The notes: generated by a model not told the origin, from the letters alone. A DNA stretch of 12,720 nt from an uncultured Collinsella sp. (GCA_900551655.1 URWM01000020.1:1-12720), one strand, 5' to 3'. Counted from the first letter of the stretch, positions 1 through 7,509 are shown. Numbers and translations: made by a program.

Positions 1-37
1 TACGTCTCGTGGGCTCGGAGATGTGTATAAGAGACAG
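1..37 (+). other. Residual Nextera (read-2/P7 side) sequencing adapter
   Basis: Bases 4-37 match the Nextera read-2 adapter, and bases 19-37 are the 19-bp transposase mosaic end AGATGTGTATAAGAGACAG. The three bases before it (tac) would then be the tail of a library index. This is library-preparation sequence, not biology. The true sequence starts at 38, and the SNF2 helicase gene that runs off this end is cut by the library, not by a natural truncation. Confidence 0.97.
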
Positions 38-1478
38 CCAAGACTAAAGAGATCCGCCGACCAATCGCCGTAGGTCACCGTAATCTTGCAGGTCACAAGA
101 CCATCGTCGACGCCAATCGCCATGGCAAAACTCGGCTCGGGCGCCACGGCGTCGAGCGCGGCAGGAGCGGTCAGGTCGGTGTAGTCGCGCAGGATGGGCA
201 GCGCCATACGGCAAAACTCACCCACCTGGTCGGCGGCGATATGGACCGGCGTGCGACAGGGCAACAAGTGCGATAGGAACGGCGCCGCATGTTGGGCAAA
301 CGCCGTGTCGGTACGGCGTGCTCGGCGCGTATCGACCAGATAGGCTGCGTCGCTCGCGACAAAGCAATGCGTATCGGCCGGAAGGCGCAAGTCGTAGCGC
401 CTCCCGCCGCCGGTGCAATCTTGGCGGCAAGAAGCGGCGGGCGCTTAGCCGGGACTTCGCCCTCCCCCTGCGGCGACGGCTCGACTGCCACCTCGTAGGC
501 GCGATGAGTCGTCGTCCCCCGCGACCAAGCGGGCTCAAAGGACATGGTCCTGCCGCGCAGCAGGTCCAGCACGGACACGACGGAATACTCGGATACCGGC
601 AACTGACGCTCGGCGACAAAGCCGCTGCGGGCAAAGTCATACGATGCCGAGCGCGAGCTCGTAATATCGCCTAGGTAGGCGACCGTCATTGCGATAAAGT
701 CGAGCAGCTTTGTCGACACGTCATCGAAAGCCTCGGGCACATGGGCAAACGTAAGCTTCTTGCCATAGGAGAACGTACCGCCGCGCACATAGGCATCGGC
801 CATGCCGTCGATGTCCTTGACCACGTAGGACACCGAGCCGCAGCGGATGCGAAGCTCGAGCGCCCAGCTAAAGCGGTCGGCAAACAGCGGATTGTAGTAC
901 GGCACCAGCGAGGGCTCCAACACCGCCTTGGGGGCATCGGGGTCGACAGTGCCGGCGAGCTTGCGGCGCATGCCCGCCAACTCATCCATGCGCGCGTCCG
1001 AAAGATCGGAGAGCGCCTTCATGAGGCTCGGGCTCGTGGGGACGGGCGCCGGGAAGGGAAAGTTGGGATTGACGACCGGCACTTTGGGCGCGGTGCGCGC
1101 GGGCTGTTTCGGCTGCGCCGTAAACGTGCGGACCGGCGTGCGCAGCCCCTCGACGGGCTCAATGCCGCTGGCATCCAGGTACGCCAGCGCCGTGGCGATG
1201 GCGTGCTTGCACATGCCGGGGTAGCGATAGGCAGCGGGGCAATCGCAGTCGTAGTCGATCACCTCGTGCTCGTCCATGTCGAGCGCCACGTGCGTCTTGT
1301 ACAGGTCGCCGCGCGAGCCGCGCACCGTGCCCTCGATAGTCACATTTTTGGAGAAGCGCGAGCCGGAGTCCTCAAACGACAGCACGGCACCGTTGAGCAT
1401 GAGCGAGCGCCCCTTCATAAAGGTGCTGCTAAGCGCCGCCTCCTTACGAAGCGCCTGCACAAACGTCCCCTGCGCCAT
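38..1478 (-). CDS. SWIM zinc-finger SNF2-family helicase, N-terminal part, frameshifted and 3'-truncated by contig end
   Basis: This is the N-terminal ~480 residues of a bacterial SNF2-type (HepA/RapA-like) DNA-dependent ATPase; the motor domain would lie beyond the contig end. A SWIM zinc finger is visible as CxC...CxH (C78, C80, C90, H92 from the ATG). A proline-rich linker (about 115-150) follows. Then comes a region typical of the bacterial SNF2-associated domain, with YVVKDID at ~218-224 and YGKKLTF at ~238-244. Near base 400 (residue ~360) the frame breaks. Upstream it ends ...KIAPAAGG. A sensible protein then continues in another frame as RYDLRLPADTHCFVASD... and HIAADQVGEFCRMALPILRD, open to base 38, whereas the original frame becomes arginine-rich nonsense and stops at 171. 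I chose ATG 1478 over the longer TTG at 1508 because a strong RBS sits just before it. The gene lies 38 bp after dnaE and is probably co-transcribed with it. SNF2 proteins of this class remodel protein-DNA or RNA polymerase complexes; the exact role is unknown. The family call is firm; whether the break is real is not. Confidence 0.8.
396..410 (-). other. Reading-frame break (one base missing) in the SNF2 helicase gene
   Basis: On the minus strand the upstream frame has codons gcg gcg gga ending at 402. The downstream frame resumes with cgc tac gac starting at 399. Only two bases (401-400) lie between them, so one base is missing, or two are extra. The site is in a G/C-rich stretch with short G runs (403-405 and 400-401), where a base can be lost in sequencing or in nature. 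Adding one G anywhere in these runs joins the two good frames. Confidence 0.85.
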
Positions 1479-1481
1479 CAC

Positions 1482-1488
1482 TTCCTCC
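1482..1488 (-). promoter_or_regulatory. Shine-Dalgarno site that fixes the SNF2 helicase start
   Basis: The minus strand reads GGAGGAA, then three bases, then ATG at 1478; measured from the GGAGG core the spacer is five bases. This is near-consensus and well spaced. The alternative TTG at 1508 lies eight bases after the dnaE stop and has no comparable site, so the ATG is preferred. Confidence 0.75.
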
Positions 1489-1516
1489 AATCTCGCGCGG
1501 ACCAGCAAGGTCGCCC

Positions 1517-4500
1517 TTAGATCACCGTCACGCGGCCTTGGTTGCCGACGATGGCCTTGGCCTCGGCTAGCAGCGGAATCGAGCGTGCGTTGACCTTGGC
1601 CGGCACCTCGGCACGCAGTACGCGCCCGTCCACCTGCTCGATAAAGATCTCCACGCGGTCGCCGCCCGGGTTGGCGGTAAGCACCGTGGCAAGACGCGCC
1701 ATATTGCCCTGGCTAAAGCGGCTGTTGGGCACCATGACCTCAAACACCTTAGGCTTGTTGTTCTCCTCGTTGAGCTCCAGCGGCACGATCTCCTGCGCGA
1801 TGATCTGGTCGCCGCGGTCCGAGCGCTCGAGCTTGCCCTTGATGCGCACAAAGGCGTCGGACAGCTGCGCGCCTGTCTCGGGATCGACCTCGCCGTACAG
1901 GTACCCCTCGGCCTCTTTATAGGTTTTGGGGAACACGACGACGGTGGCCTCGCCTTCCATGTCCTCGAGCTGCACGATGCCCATGGGGTCGCCGTTTTTG
2001 GTCACGCGCTTGGACACGCTCGAGACCATGCCGGCCCACCACAGCGCCTTGCCCTCGGGAATCTCTTGGTTGATGGTACCGCCCGTGGGGTTTTGCACCT
2101 CGTAGCCGGTGTCGATCTGCGAGAACGAGAAGTCGCGCGCCTTGCTAAGTGCATACTCAAACGGGCGCAGCGGGTGGTCCGAGACATAGATGCCCAGAAC
2201 CTCCTTCTCCTGGCTCAGCTTAAGGTGGCGGTCCCACTCCTGGCCGTCCGGATCGGGCACGCTCACCTCAAAGCCCGAGCCCTCAACGTCGCCAAACATA
2301 TCGAAGAACGACGTCTGGCCGCTCGCGCGATCTTTCTGGCGCTTTACCGCGGCATCAATGATGTTCTCGGGGTTGTTCTTATCCACAAAGTGCATCATCT
2401 GACGGCGCGGATACCCCGTGGAGTCGAAGGCGCCTGCCTTGATCAGCGATTCGATCACGCGACGGTTTGCCTGGCTCGAGTCCACGCGCTCGACAAAGTC
2501 GTGCAGCGTCTTAAACGGACCGCCCGCCTCGCGCTCGGCGATAATCGCCTGCGCCACGCCGGTGCCCACGCCGCGGATGCCGGCCAGACCAAAGCGCACG
2601 CCTTCCTTGGTAGCCGTGAACTCGGTACCGGACTCGTTGACATCTGGCGACAGCACGGGGATGCCGTCGTGACGGCACGCCGAGACGTAGTGAACGATCT
2701 TGTCGGTCTTGCCCGTGTAGGACGTCAGAACGGCCGCCATGTACTCGTGCGGATAGTGCGCCTTGAGCCATGCCGTCTGCATAACCAGGATGGCGTAGCC
2801 GGCGGAGTGCGACTTGTTGAAGGCGTAGGACGCGAACTCGAGAACATCGTCCCAAATCTTCTGGGCGACCTCGCGCGTGTAGTTGTTCTTGATAGCGCCG
2901 TTCATCCAGTGGTCGTAGGTGGTCTCGTCCGAGCCATCCTCCCAGTGGAGCACCGTCGACGTGAGCAGCTTAATCTTTTTCTTAGCCACGGGCTTACGGA
3001 TACGCGAGTCCGATTCGCCCTTGGAGAAGCCGCACATCTCGACGGAGATGAGCATAACCTGCTCCTGGTAGACCATAGTGCCGTAGGTTTCGCCCAGGAT
3101 GTCGTCCAGGCGGTCGTCGTAGGAGACGGCCGGCTCCTTGCCATTCATACGGTTGATGTAGGACGAAACCATGCCGGCGCCCAGCGGGCCCGGGCGGTAC
3201 AGGGCGATCAATGCCACGACGTGCTTGTACTCGGTGGGCTTCATGTTCTTGATCGTGGCCGTCATGCCGGCGGACTCGACCTGGAAGACGCCGGCGGTGT
3301 GGCCGGAGCCCATGAGCTTAAAGATCTCGGGATCGTCAAAGGGAATCTCTTCCTCTTTGATGTCGATGCCGAAGTTCTTTTTGATGTTTGCCTTGGCCTT
3401 GGAGATAACCGTCAGCGTGCGCAGGCCCAAGAAGTCCATCTTGAGCAGGCCCATGTCGGCAACGGTATGGCCCTCGTACTGGGTAATCTCGACGCCGCCC
3501 TTGGTGTCGAGCTTGGTGGGCACGTGCTCGTTGACGGGGTCACGGCAGATCAGAACGGCGCACGCGTGCACGCCCTCGCCACGGGTGAGGCCCTCGATCG
3601 AAAGCGCCGTGTCGATGATGCGGCGGGCGTCGTCGTCCTTTTTATAGGCCTCGGCAAAGTCGGGGTTAAACAGATCCTCTTTGCCGGGTTGTTTTTCGAG
3701 TACCTGCTTGAGCTTGACCTTGGGGTCGCTCGAGACCATCTTGGACAGGCGCTGGCCCATGTAGACCGGGTAGTCCAGGACGCGCGCGGCATCATTGATG
3801 GCCTGCTTGGCCTTAATGGTCGAGTAGGTGATGACGTGGGTGACCTTCTCGGGGCCGTAGAGCTGGCGAACGTGCTCCACGACCTCGAGGCGCCGCTCAT
3901 CGTCGAAGTCCATATCGATATCGGGCATCTCGGTACGCTGCGGGGACAGGAACCTCTCGAACATCAGGCCGTTCTCGAGCGGGTCGAACGCGGTGATGTT
4001 CATGGCGTAGGCGACGATAGCGCCGGCGGCCGAACCACGGCCGGGGCCGACGCCGATGCCGTTGTCCTTGGCCCATTGCACGTACTCGGCAACGATCAAG
4101 AAGTAGGCGGCAAATCCCTTGTCGCAGATGACCTTGTATTCGTACTCAAAGCGCTCTTTGATGTTGACGCCACCGATCTCGCGCGTGGCCCAGTCGTCAC
4201 CGTAGTGCTGGCGCAGGCCCTTCTCGCACTCGCGGCGGAACTGGCTCTCGTGCGTCTCGCCGGGATCGAGCAGCGGGAAGCGCGGCAGGATGATGGAGTC
4301 CCAGTCCAGCTCCACGTAGCACTTGTCGGCAATCTCGAGCGTGTTGTCGCAGGCCTCGGGGCAATACGGGAACATCGCCCGCATCTCCTCCTCGGTCTTC
4401 ATGTAAAACTCCGAGCCGGTCATACGCATGCGGTTGGGGTCGTCGACCTTGGCGTTCATACCGATGCACATGATGACGTCCTGCACGGGCGCGTCCTCGC

Positions 4501-5320
4501 GGCGCAGGTAATGGAAGTCGTTGGTGGCGATGACCTTGACACCCACCTGCTTGGCGATATCGATGAGCGTGCGGTCCATCTGCTCGTCGGTCAGGCCGTT
4601 GTCGGTGGTGATGCCGTGTTCCTGAATCTCGATATAAAAGTCGCCGGGGTCGAAGGTATCGCGGAAGGTCTCGGCCCACTTGATGGCGCCTTCCATGTCA
4701 CCGCGGTCGATGTACTTGGGAATAATGCCCGCGATACAGGCGCTGGTGCAGATCATGCCCTTGGCATGACGGCGCAGGTTGTCGAGCGTCACGCGCGGCT
4801 TGTAGTAAAAGCCCCGCACGGCGGCCTCGGAGACCGTCTGCATCAGGTTGACGTAGCCCTCCTGGTCCTTGGCCAGAAGGATCATGTGGTAGAGCTCGGG
4901 CTTATGGTCGCGGGCGAGCGTCTCGTCCGGCGTAAAGTAGACCTCGCACCCAAAGATGGGCTTGATGATCAGGGGCGGCTTGAGCTCGTCGATGTTGCCC
5001 TTCTCGTCCCACATGGCCATGTCCTTCACATACTGGGCATGCTCGCGGGGGTTTTCCTCGGGATCGGGCTCCACCAGCTCGTCGCGGCGGTCCTTTTCTA
5101 AGAAGGCCTTGTCGTGACTCCAGGTTTTGTACTCGGGCGTGTTGTGGTTGACGGCGTCGCAGGCCAGCGCCAGGTCGGGCACGCCGTACATGTAGCCGTG
5201 GTCGGTAATGGCCACGGCGGGCATGCCAAGCTCAACGGCACGATTGACCATATCCTGGATACGGGTTGCGCCGTCGAGCATGGAGAAGACAGTGTGGTTG
5301 TGCAGATGGACGAATGCCAT
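1517..5320 (-). CDS. dnaE: DNA polymerase III subunit alpha (replicative DNA polymerase)
   Basis: Complete 1267-residue C-family polymerase that extends DNA at the replication fork. The N-terminal PHP domain carries what look like all the metal ligands: H7 and H9 (HLHNHT), D40-H41 (ITDHG), E126 (GCEVY), H145, C195 (TSACIAG), D268 and H270 (NDFHY). This suggests a metal-bound PHP domain, which in several bacteria gives proofreading. The polymerase core has GPGRGSAAG (~425-433), the catalytic pair D467/D469 in PDIDMDF, and D629 in KMDFLGLRTLT. FNKSHSAGYA (~834-843) is also typical. A likely sliding-clamp motif QTSFF is at 1002-1006, and an OB-fold lies at ~1093-1180. It is longer than many DnaE1 proteins (about 1160-1180), partly from an acidic insertion at ~72-116 and extra residues at ~785-805, where the usual AMGKKK reads PVAKKK. 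The ATG start has GGAG eight bases upstream. Its own promoter is likely in the 228-bp gap before it. The SNF2 helicase gene follows after 38 bp. Confidence 0.97.
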   Translation of the reverse strand: MAFVHLHNHTVFSMLDGATRIQDMVNRAVELGMPAVAITDHGYMYGVPDLALACDAVNHNTPEYKTWSHDKAFLEKDRRDELVEPDPEENPREHAQYVKDMAMWDEKGNIDELKPPLIIKPIFGCEVYFTPDETLARDHKPELYHMILLAKDQEGYVNLMQTVSEAAVRGFYYKPRVTLDNLRRHAKGMICTSACIAGIIPKYIDRGDMEGAIKWAETFRDTFDPGDFYIEIQEHGITTDNGLTDEQMDRTLIDIAKQVGVKVIATNDFHYLRREDAPVQDVIMCIGMNAKVDDPNRMRMTGSEFYMKTEEEMRAMFPYCPEACDNTLEIADKCYVELDWDSIILPRFPLLDPGETHESQFRRECEKGLRQHYGDDWATREIGGVNIKERFEYEYKVICDKGFAAYFLIVAEYVQWAKDNGIGVGPGRGSAAGAIVAYAMNITAFDPLENGLMFERFLSPQRTEMPDIDMDFDDERRLEVVEHVRQLYGPEKVTHVITYSTIKAKQAINDAARVLDYPVYMGQRLSKMVSSDPKVKLKQVLEKQPGKEDLFNPDFAEAYKKDDDARRIIDTALSIEGLTRGEGVHACAVLICRDPVNEHVPTKLDTKGGVEITQYEGHTVADMGLLKMDFLGLRTLTVISKAKANIKKNFGIDIKEEEIPFDDPEIFKLMGSGHTAGVFQVESAGMTATIKNMKPTEYKHVVALIALYRPGPLGAGMVSSYINRMNGKEPAVSYDDRLDDILGETYGTMVYQEQVMLISVEMCGFSKGESDSRIRKPVAKKKIKLLTSTVLHWEDGSDETTYDHWMNGAIKNNYTREVAQKIWDDVLEFASYAFNKSHSAGYAILVMQTAWLKAHYPHEYMAAVLTSYTGKTDKIVHYVSACRHDGIPVLSPDVNESGTEFTATKEGVRFGLAGIRGVGTGVAQAIIAEREAGGPFKTLHDFVERVDSSQANRRVIESLIKAGAFDSTGYPRRQMMHFVDKNNPENIIDAAVKRQKDRASGQTSFFDMFGDVEGSGFEVSVPDPDGQEWDRHLKLSQEKEVLGIYVSDHPLRPFEYALSKARDFSFSQIDTGYEVQNPTGGTINQEIPEGKALWWAGMVSSVSKRVTKNGDPMGIVQLEDMEGEATVVVFPKTYKEAEGYLYGEVDPETGAQLSDAFVRIKGKLERSDRGDQIIAQEIVPLELNEENNKPKVFEVMVPNSRFSQGNMARLATVLTANPGGDRVEIFIEQVDGRVLRAEVPAKVNARSIPLLAEAKAIVGNQGRVTVI

Positions 5321-5359
5321 GTAATGAGCTCCGATGCGGGTTCGTGTTCTGACTGAACG

Positions 5360-5365
5360 ATTTTA
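5360..5365 (-). promoter_or_regulatory. Candidate -10 box of the dnaE promoter
   Basis: The minus strand reads TAAAAT about 40 bases before the dnaE ATG, which would give a leader of roughly 30 nt. No convincing -35 box lies 16-18 bases further upstream. The rest of the gap 5321-5548 holds no gene I can support. It contains only short, weak inverted repeats and the GGAG ribosome site at 5329-5332. Confidence 0.3.
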
Positions 5366-5548
5366 CCCCACGGCACGGACAGCACCCGAACCTAGCCAAA
5401 CCCACACGGGCAGTCTTTTTGGGACCTTCAAAAAGGGGAATGAGGGCATCCAGATATATCGAGTATTACTGGAACCCCGGCGATGCGCGGAATGATTTGT
5501 GACGAATAGTCATGTCCATCAAGAAGGCTCGACGCTTCGGGCAGCTCG

Positions 5549-6760
5549 TCAATCGATATATAAATTCTTGGAGACATGTATCCCTACCATTTTTAAAGAA
5601 ACAACGGCGGTAATTGCTATCGCGATTGCGCCAATAACACCGAGCGCTATCTGAATGGGATATAACCCCAACACATATCCAAATATGGAGAAAAACATTG
5701 CAGAAAAGAGAGCCCTTACCAGAGACGCGACGGAAAGGATCGTCGCGCGGAGATCGTCCGCTATCGCGTCTTGGATTAAGTTTTCCGAAGTGATGTACAC
5801 CACTTCCGGGAGAAAACAAAGCACCATGCTAAGGCCAAACAAACACAGCGGATTTGAAGCGAACCACGGAAGAATCATGAAAAGGCCAGCCTCGATTAGC
5901 ATCGAGCCGAGCATGGTATTTCTTTTCCCGAAACGCGATGAGAAGAAATCTGCTGCAATGTAGGCCGTCGCATTTACTGCATAGGATGCACCGAAAAAGA
6001 TTCCTATTATGGAGACGGGAGCATCAAATGCGTCGAATACCAACTGATTCAAGTTGTAATAACTCCCATAGAATCCATCGAGCATGCTTGTGCCGATTAG
6101 AAGAAGCAACACCGCAAAAGCGGATTCTCCAACGCACCAGGTTTCGCGTCTGAAGATCTTGGCTACGTCAAACCTTTCCTCCCCAGAGTTTTTGGAATGG
6201 GTCGTTTCCATCCTCTCAATGGGATACAGAAGGAAAAGCTGCAGGAGATAGAAAACGGAAACGCATACGTAGAGGGCACTCCAAGATACTTGGGCAATGA
6301 ATGATCCAAGCACGATTGCCACTCCCGTCGCGATTGATTGCGCGGCAAGCAGCCGAGCGTTGATGGTGAGGAAGCGCTCTCCTTGACCGGCATTTCGGGC
6401 AATTTCATATAAAAGTGCTTGTTCGGATCCCGATTGAAGGGAGTAGGCGAGTGCCTCAACAAGGGAAAGCGCGACGAGAAAGGGGCCTGAGAGCAACAGC
6501 ATGCCAGCCGTATGGAAGAAAAGAAGTAGCACGCCCACTTGAATCGAAAACTTCTTTCCAAAGAAATCGCCTATCAGCCCTGTTGGCAGCTCGAGAACGA
6601 CCGTTGTAATGTTAAACAGGGCTTGATAAAGCGCGATTTCCGTGACAGACATTCCTTTCTCCGCAAGGAAAAGTAGAAACACTCCCCGATTTAAAACAAA
6701 TCCCGCGAGAACGAAAAAGGCGGAATAGATGTGCAGTTGCGTAGCGGCATTCTTATTCAT
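5549..6760 (-). CDS. Major facilitator superfamily transporter, low-GC, probably horizontally acquired
   Basis: A 403-residue polytopic inner-membrane protein with about 12 hydrophobic segments. The MFS motif A in the loop between helices 2 and 3 is seen as GLIGDFFGKK (61-70). A second copy sits at the matching place of the C-terminal half, ADFFSSRFGKR (270-280), as expected from the internal duplication of the family. A charged central loop (about 181-206) separates the halves. ENLIQDAIADDLRATILSV (~326-344) resembles the stretch after helix 10 in drug/unknown-substrate MFS exporters. The substrate cannot be read from sequence; a proton-coupled exporter is a guess. The ATG start has GGAAG six to seven bases upstream. 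Base composition is much lower in GC than its neighbours (27 of 60 at 6661-6720), and codons such as TTA and ATA/AGA types are used, consistent with recent transfer. It follows the DUF3284 gene by 103 bp, so it may be read through from it or have its own promoter. Confidence 0.88.
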   Translation of the reverse strand: MNKNAATQLHIYSAFFVLAGFVLNRGVFLLFLAEKGMSVTEIALYQALFNITTVVLELPTGLIGDFFGKKFSIQVGVLLLFFHTAGMLLLSGPFLVALSLVEALAYSLQSGSEQALLYEIARNAGQGERFLTINARLLAAQSIATGVAIVLGSFIAQVSWSALYVCVSVFYLLQLFLLYPIERMETTHSKNSGEERFDVAKIFRRETWCVGESAFAVLLLLIGTSMLDGFYGSYYNLNQLVFDAFDAPVSIIGIFFGASYAVNATAYIAADFFSSRFGKRNTMLGSMLIEAGLFMILPWFASNPLCLFGLSMVLCFLPEVVYITSENLIQDAIADDLRATILSVASLVRALFSAMFFSIFGYVLGLYPIQIALGVIGAIAIAITAVVSLKMVGIHVSKNLYID

Positions 6761-6820
6761 TTGGCACTTCCATCAACTACTTTTGTCGGGCCGCTCGCTA
6801 CTGGCTCGAAGCCTGAAGTG

Positions 6821-6837
6821 TTCACAGTTGATGTGAA
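6821..6837. promoter_or_regulatory. Perfect palindrome, candidate operator upstream of the MFS gene
   Basis: TTCACA-gttga-TGTGAA is a perfect 6-5-6 inverted repeat located 61 bases upstream of the MFS start codon, between DUF3284 and the transporter. The position fits a repressor operator (TetR/MarR/GntR-type dimers bind such sites), but no regulator gene lies next to it in this window. No clear -10/-35 pair can be seen around it. A small hairpin is the alternative; there is no T run to make it a terminator. Confidence 0.3.
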
Positions 6838-6863
6838 GAGCGGTAAAGCTTTTGCACAGGGTA

Positions 6864-7373
6864 TCAATGGAATACATCCGAAGCGTTTTCGGCAGTATCA
6901 TCGGCGAAGGCGGGATTAGCCTTTACGCGGCGCTCACCCTCGATGTATTTGACGATTTGATCAATCGTCTGGTTGGCGTGGCTCTTGAGCTTGCGCTCAT
7001 AGAAGAAGAGGCCGAGCTTGCCGCGCGTGCCAGACGTGTTGCCACCCACACCCTGAAAATCCTCGGTATAGGTGAGCTCGCAGGCACCATCGCCAGCAGG
7101 TGCAGCCTCATAGCGCATAGTATTGATGCCCGCCGCATACTGAAAACGGACCTCATAGAGACACGGGTAGTCAAAGTGCTTGATTTTAACCTTGATCGCC
7201 ATGCCCTTGGCCTTGCCTTTTGCGGACTGGGCGCGCTTCTCGTACTTATAGCCGTTGAGCTTGTTGCGGCTGGGACGCTTGCCCGTGGCGTTCTCGATAT
7301 CCTGCATGATGGACCCCGCCAGAGCGTCAAAAAGCTCCTCCGGCGTCACCTTAAGCGTTTTGGCGAGCTGCAT
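6864..7373 (-). CDS. DUF3284 domain-containing protein
   Basis: A 169-residue soluble protein with no signal peptide or membrane segment. It fits the DUF3284 family, which is known from Firmicutes and some Actinobacteria and resembles a START/Bet v 1-like fold. Family-type features are the N-terminal MQLAKTLKVTPEELFDAL, followed by SIMQDIENATGKRP (about 21-34), LNGYKYEK (39-46), a central stretch of alternating beta-type segments with ACELTYTEDFQ (~97-107), and a helical C-terminal part. No catalytic residues can be named and the function of the family is not known. The ATG start is supported by AAGGAG five bases upstream (7379-7384) and a TACAAT -10 box. GC content is moderate (35 of 60 at 7201-7260), closer to the chromosome than the following MFS gene. 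It probably forms its own transcription unit, perhaps with the transporter. Confidence 0.85.
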   Translation of the reverse strand: MQLAKTLKVTPEELFDALAGSIMQDIENATGKRPSRNKLNGYKYEKRAQSAKGKAKGMAIKVKIKHFDYPCLYEVRFQYAAGINTMRYEAAPAGDGACELTYTEDFQGVGGNTSGTRGKLGLFFYERKLKSHANQTIDQIVKYIEGERRVKANPAFADDTAENASDVFH

Positions 7374-7406
7374 GATGGCTCCTTATTCGTTTGAACCGTT
7401 CGAGCC

Positions 7407-7412
7407 ATTGTA
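7407..7412 (-). promoter_or_regulatory. Candidate -10 box for the DUF3284 gene
   Basis: The minus strand has TACAAT, one mismatch from TATAAT, 33 bases before the ATG at 7373. That would give a short leader of about 27 nt with the AAGGAG site inside. The -35 region 17 bases upstream (ACGCAT) is not a match, so this is a partial promoter call. Confidence 0.4.
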
Positions 7413-7434
7413 CCGCCCCAGGCTCTCCCATGCG

Positions 7435-7497
7435 TTGCGGTGAAATGCGGACTGTTTGGCGGCTTTTTTGGCCAAAACAGTCCGTATTCCACCGCAA
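7435..7497. repeat. Long imperfect inverted repeat (hairpin) after addA
   Basis: The left arm is 7435-7460 and the right arm 7471-7497, with a 10-base loop (ggcttttttg). The arms pair over about 26 bases with two mismatches, each of which is a G-T wobble on one strand, plus one bulged base. The core CGGACTGTTT pairs with AAACAGTCCG. The structure begins 13 bases past the addA stop and ends before the DUF3284 promoter. It probably marks the end of the addBA transcript, but the T/A run is in the loop and not after the stem, so it is not a textbook intrinsic terminator on either strand. A REP/MITE-like dispersed repeat is another possibility. Confidence 0.8.
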
Positions 7498-7509
7498 GTT
7501 ATCTGAGGA

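Noticed and set aside
171..405. Arginine-rich C-terminal tail of the SNF2 gene in its original frame, considered as a DNA-binding tail
   Set aside because: The composition is typical of an out-of-frame GC-rich gene, and another frame over the same bases gives a continuous family-like protein.
2066..5101. A 1011-codon open frame on the plus strand, opposite dnaE
   Set aside because: It is the mirror of dnaE in a high-GC gene where antisense stops are rare. The product is rich in Val, Leu, His and Asp with no domain, and the opposite strand encodes an unmistakable DnaE.
5346..5358. GTTC-N5-GAAC near the dnaE start, considered as a LexA/SOS box
   Set aside because: The half-sites are in the reverse order to the actinobacterial SOS box (GAAC-N4-GTTC), and four-base arms are expected often by chance.
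5415..5435. Short hairpin CTTTTTG-N7-CAAAAAG between the MFS gene and dnaE, considered as a terminator
   Set aside because: The stem is seven base pairs and mostly A-T, and no T run follows on the minus strand, so it would be unstable as a terminator.
5454..5561. Nine-base inverted repeats ATATATCGA / TCGATATAT flanking the 3' end of the MFS gene, considered as ends of a mobile element
   Set aside because: They are AT-rich, only 90 bp apart, one lies inside the MFS coding end, and there is no transposase or target duplication.
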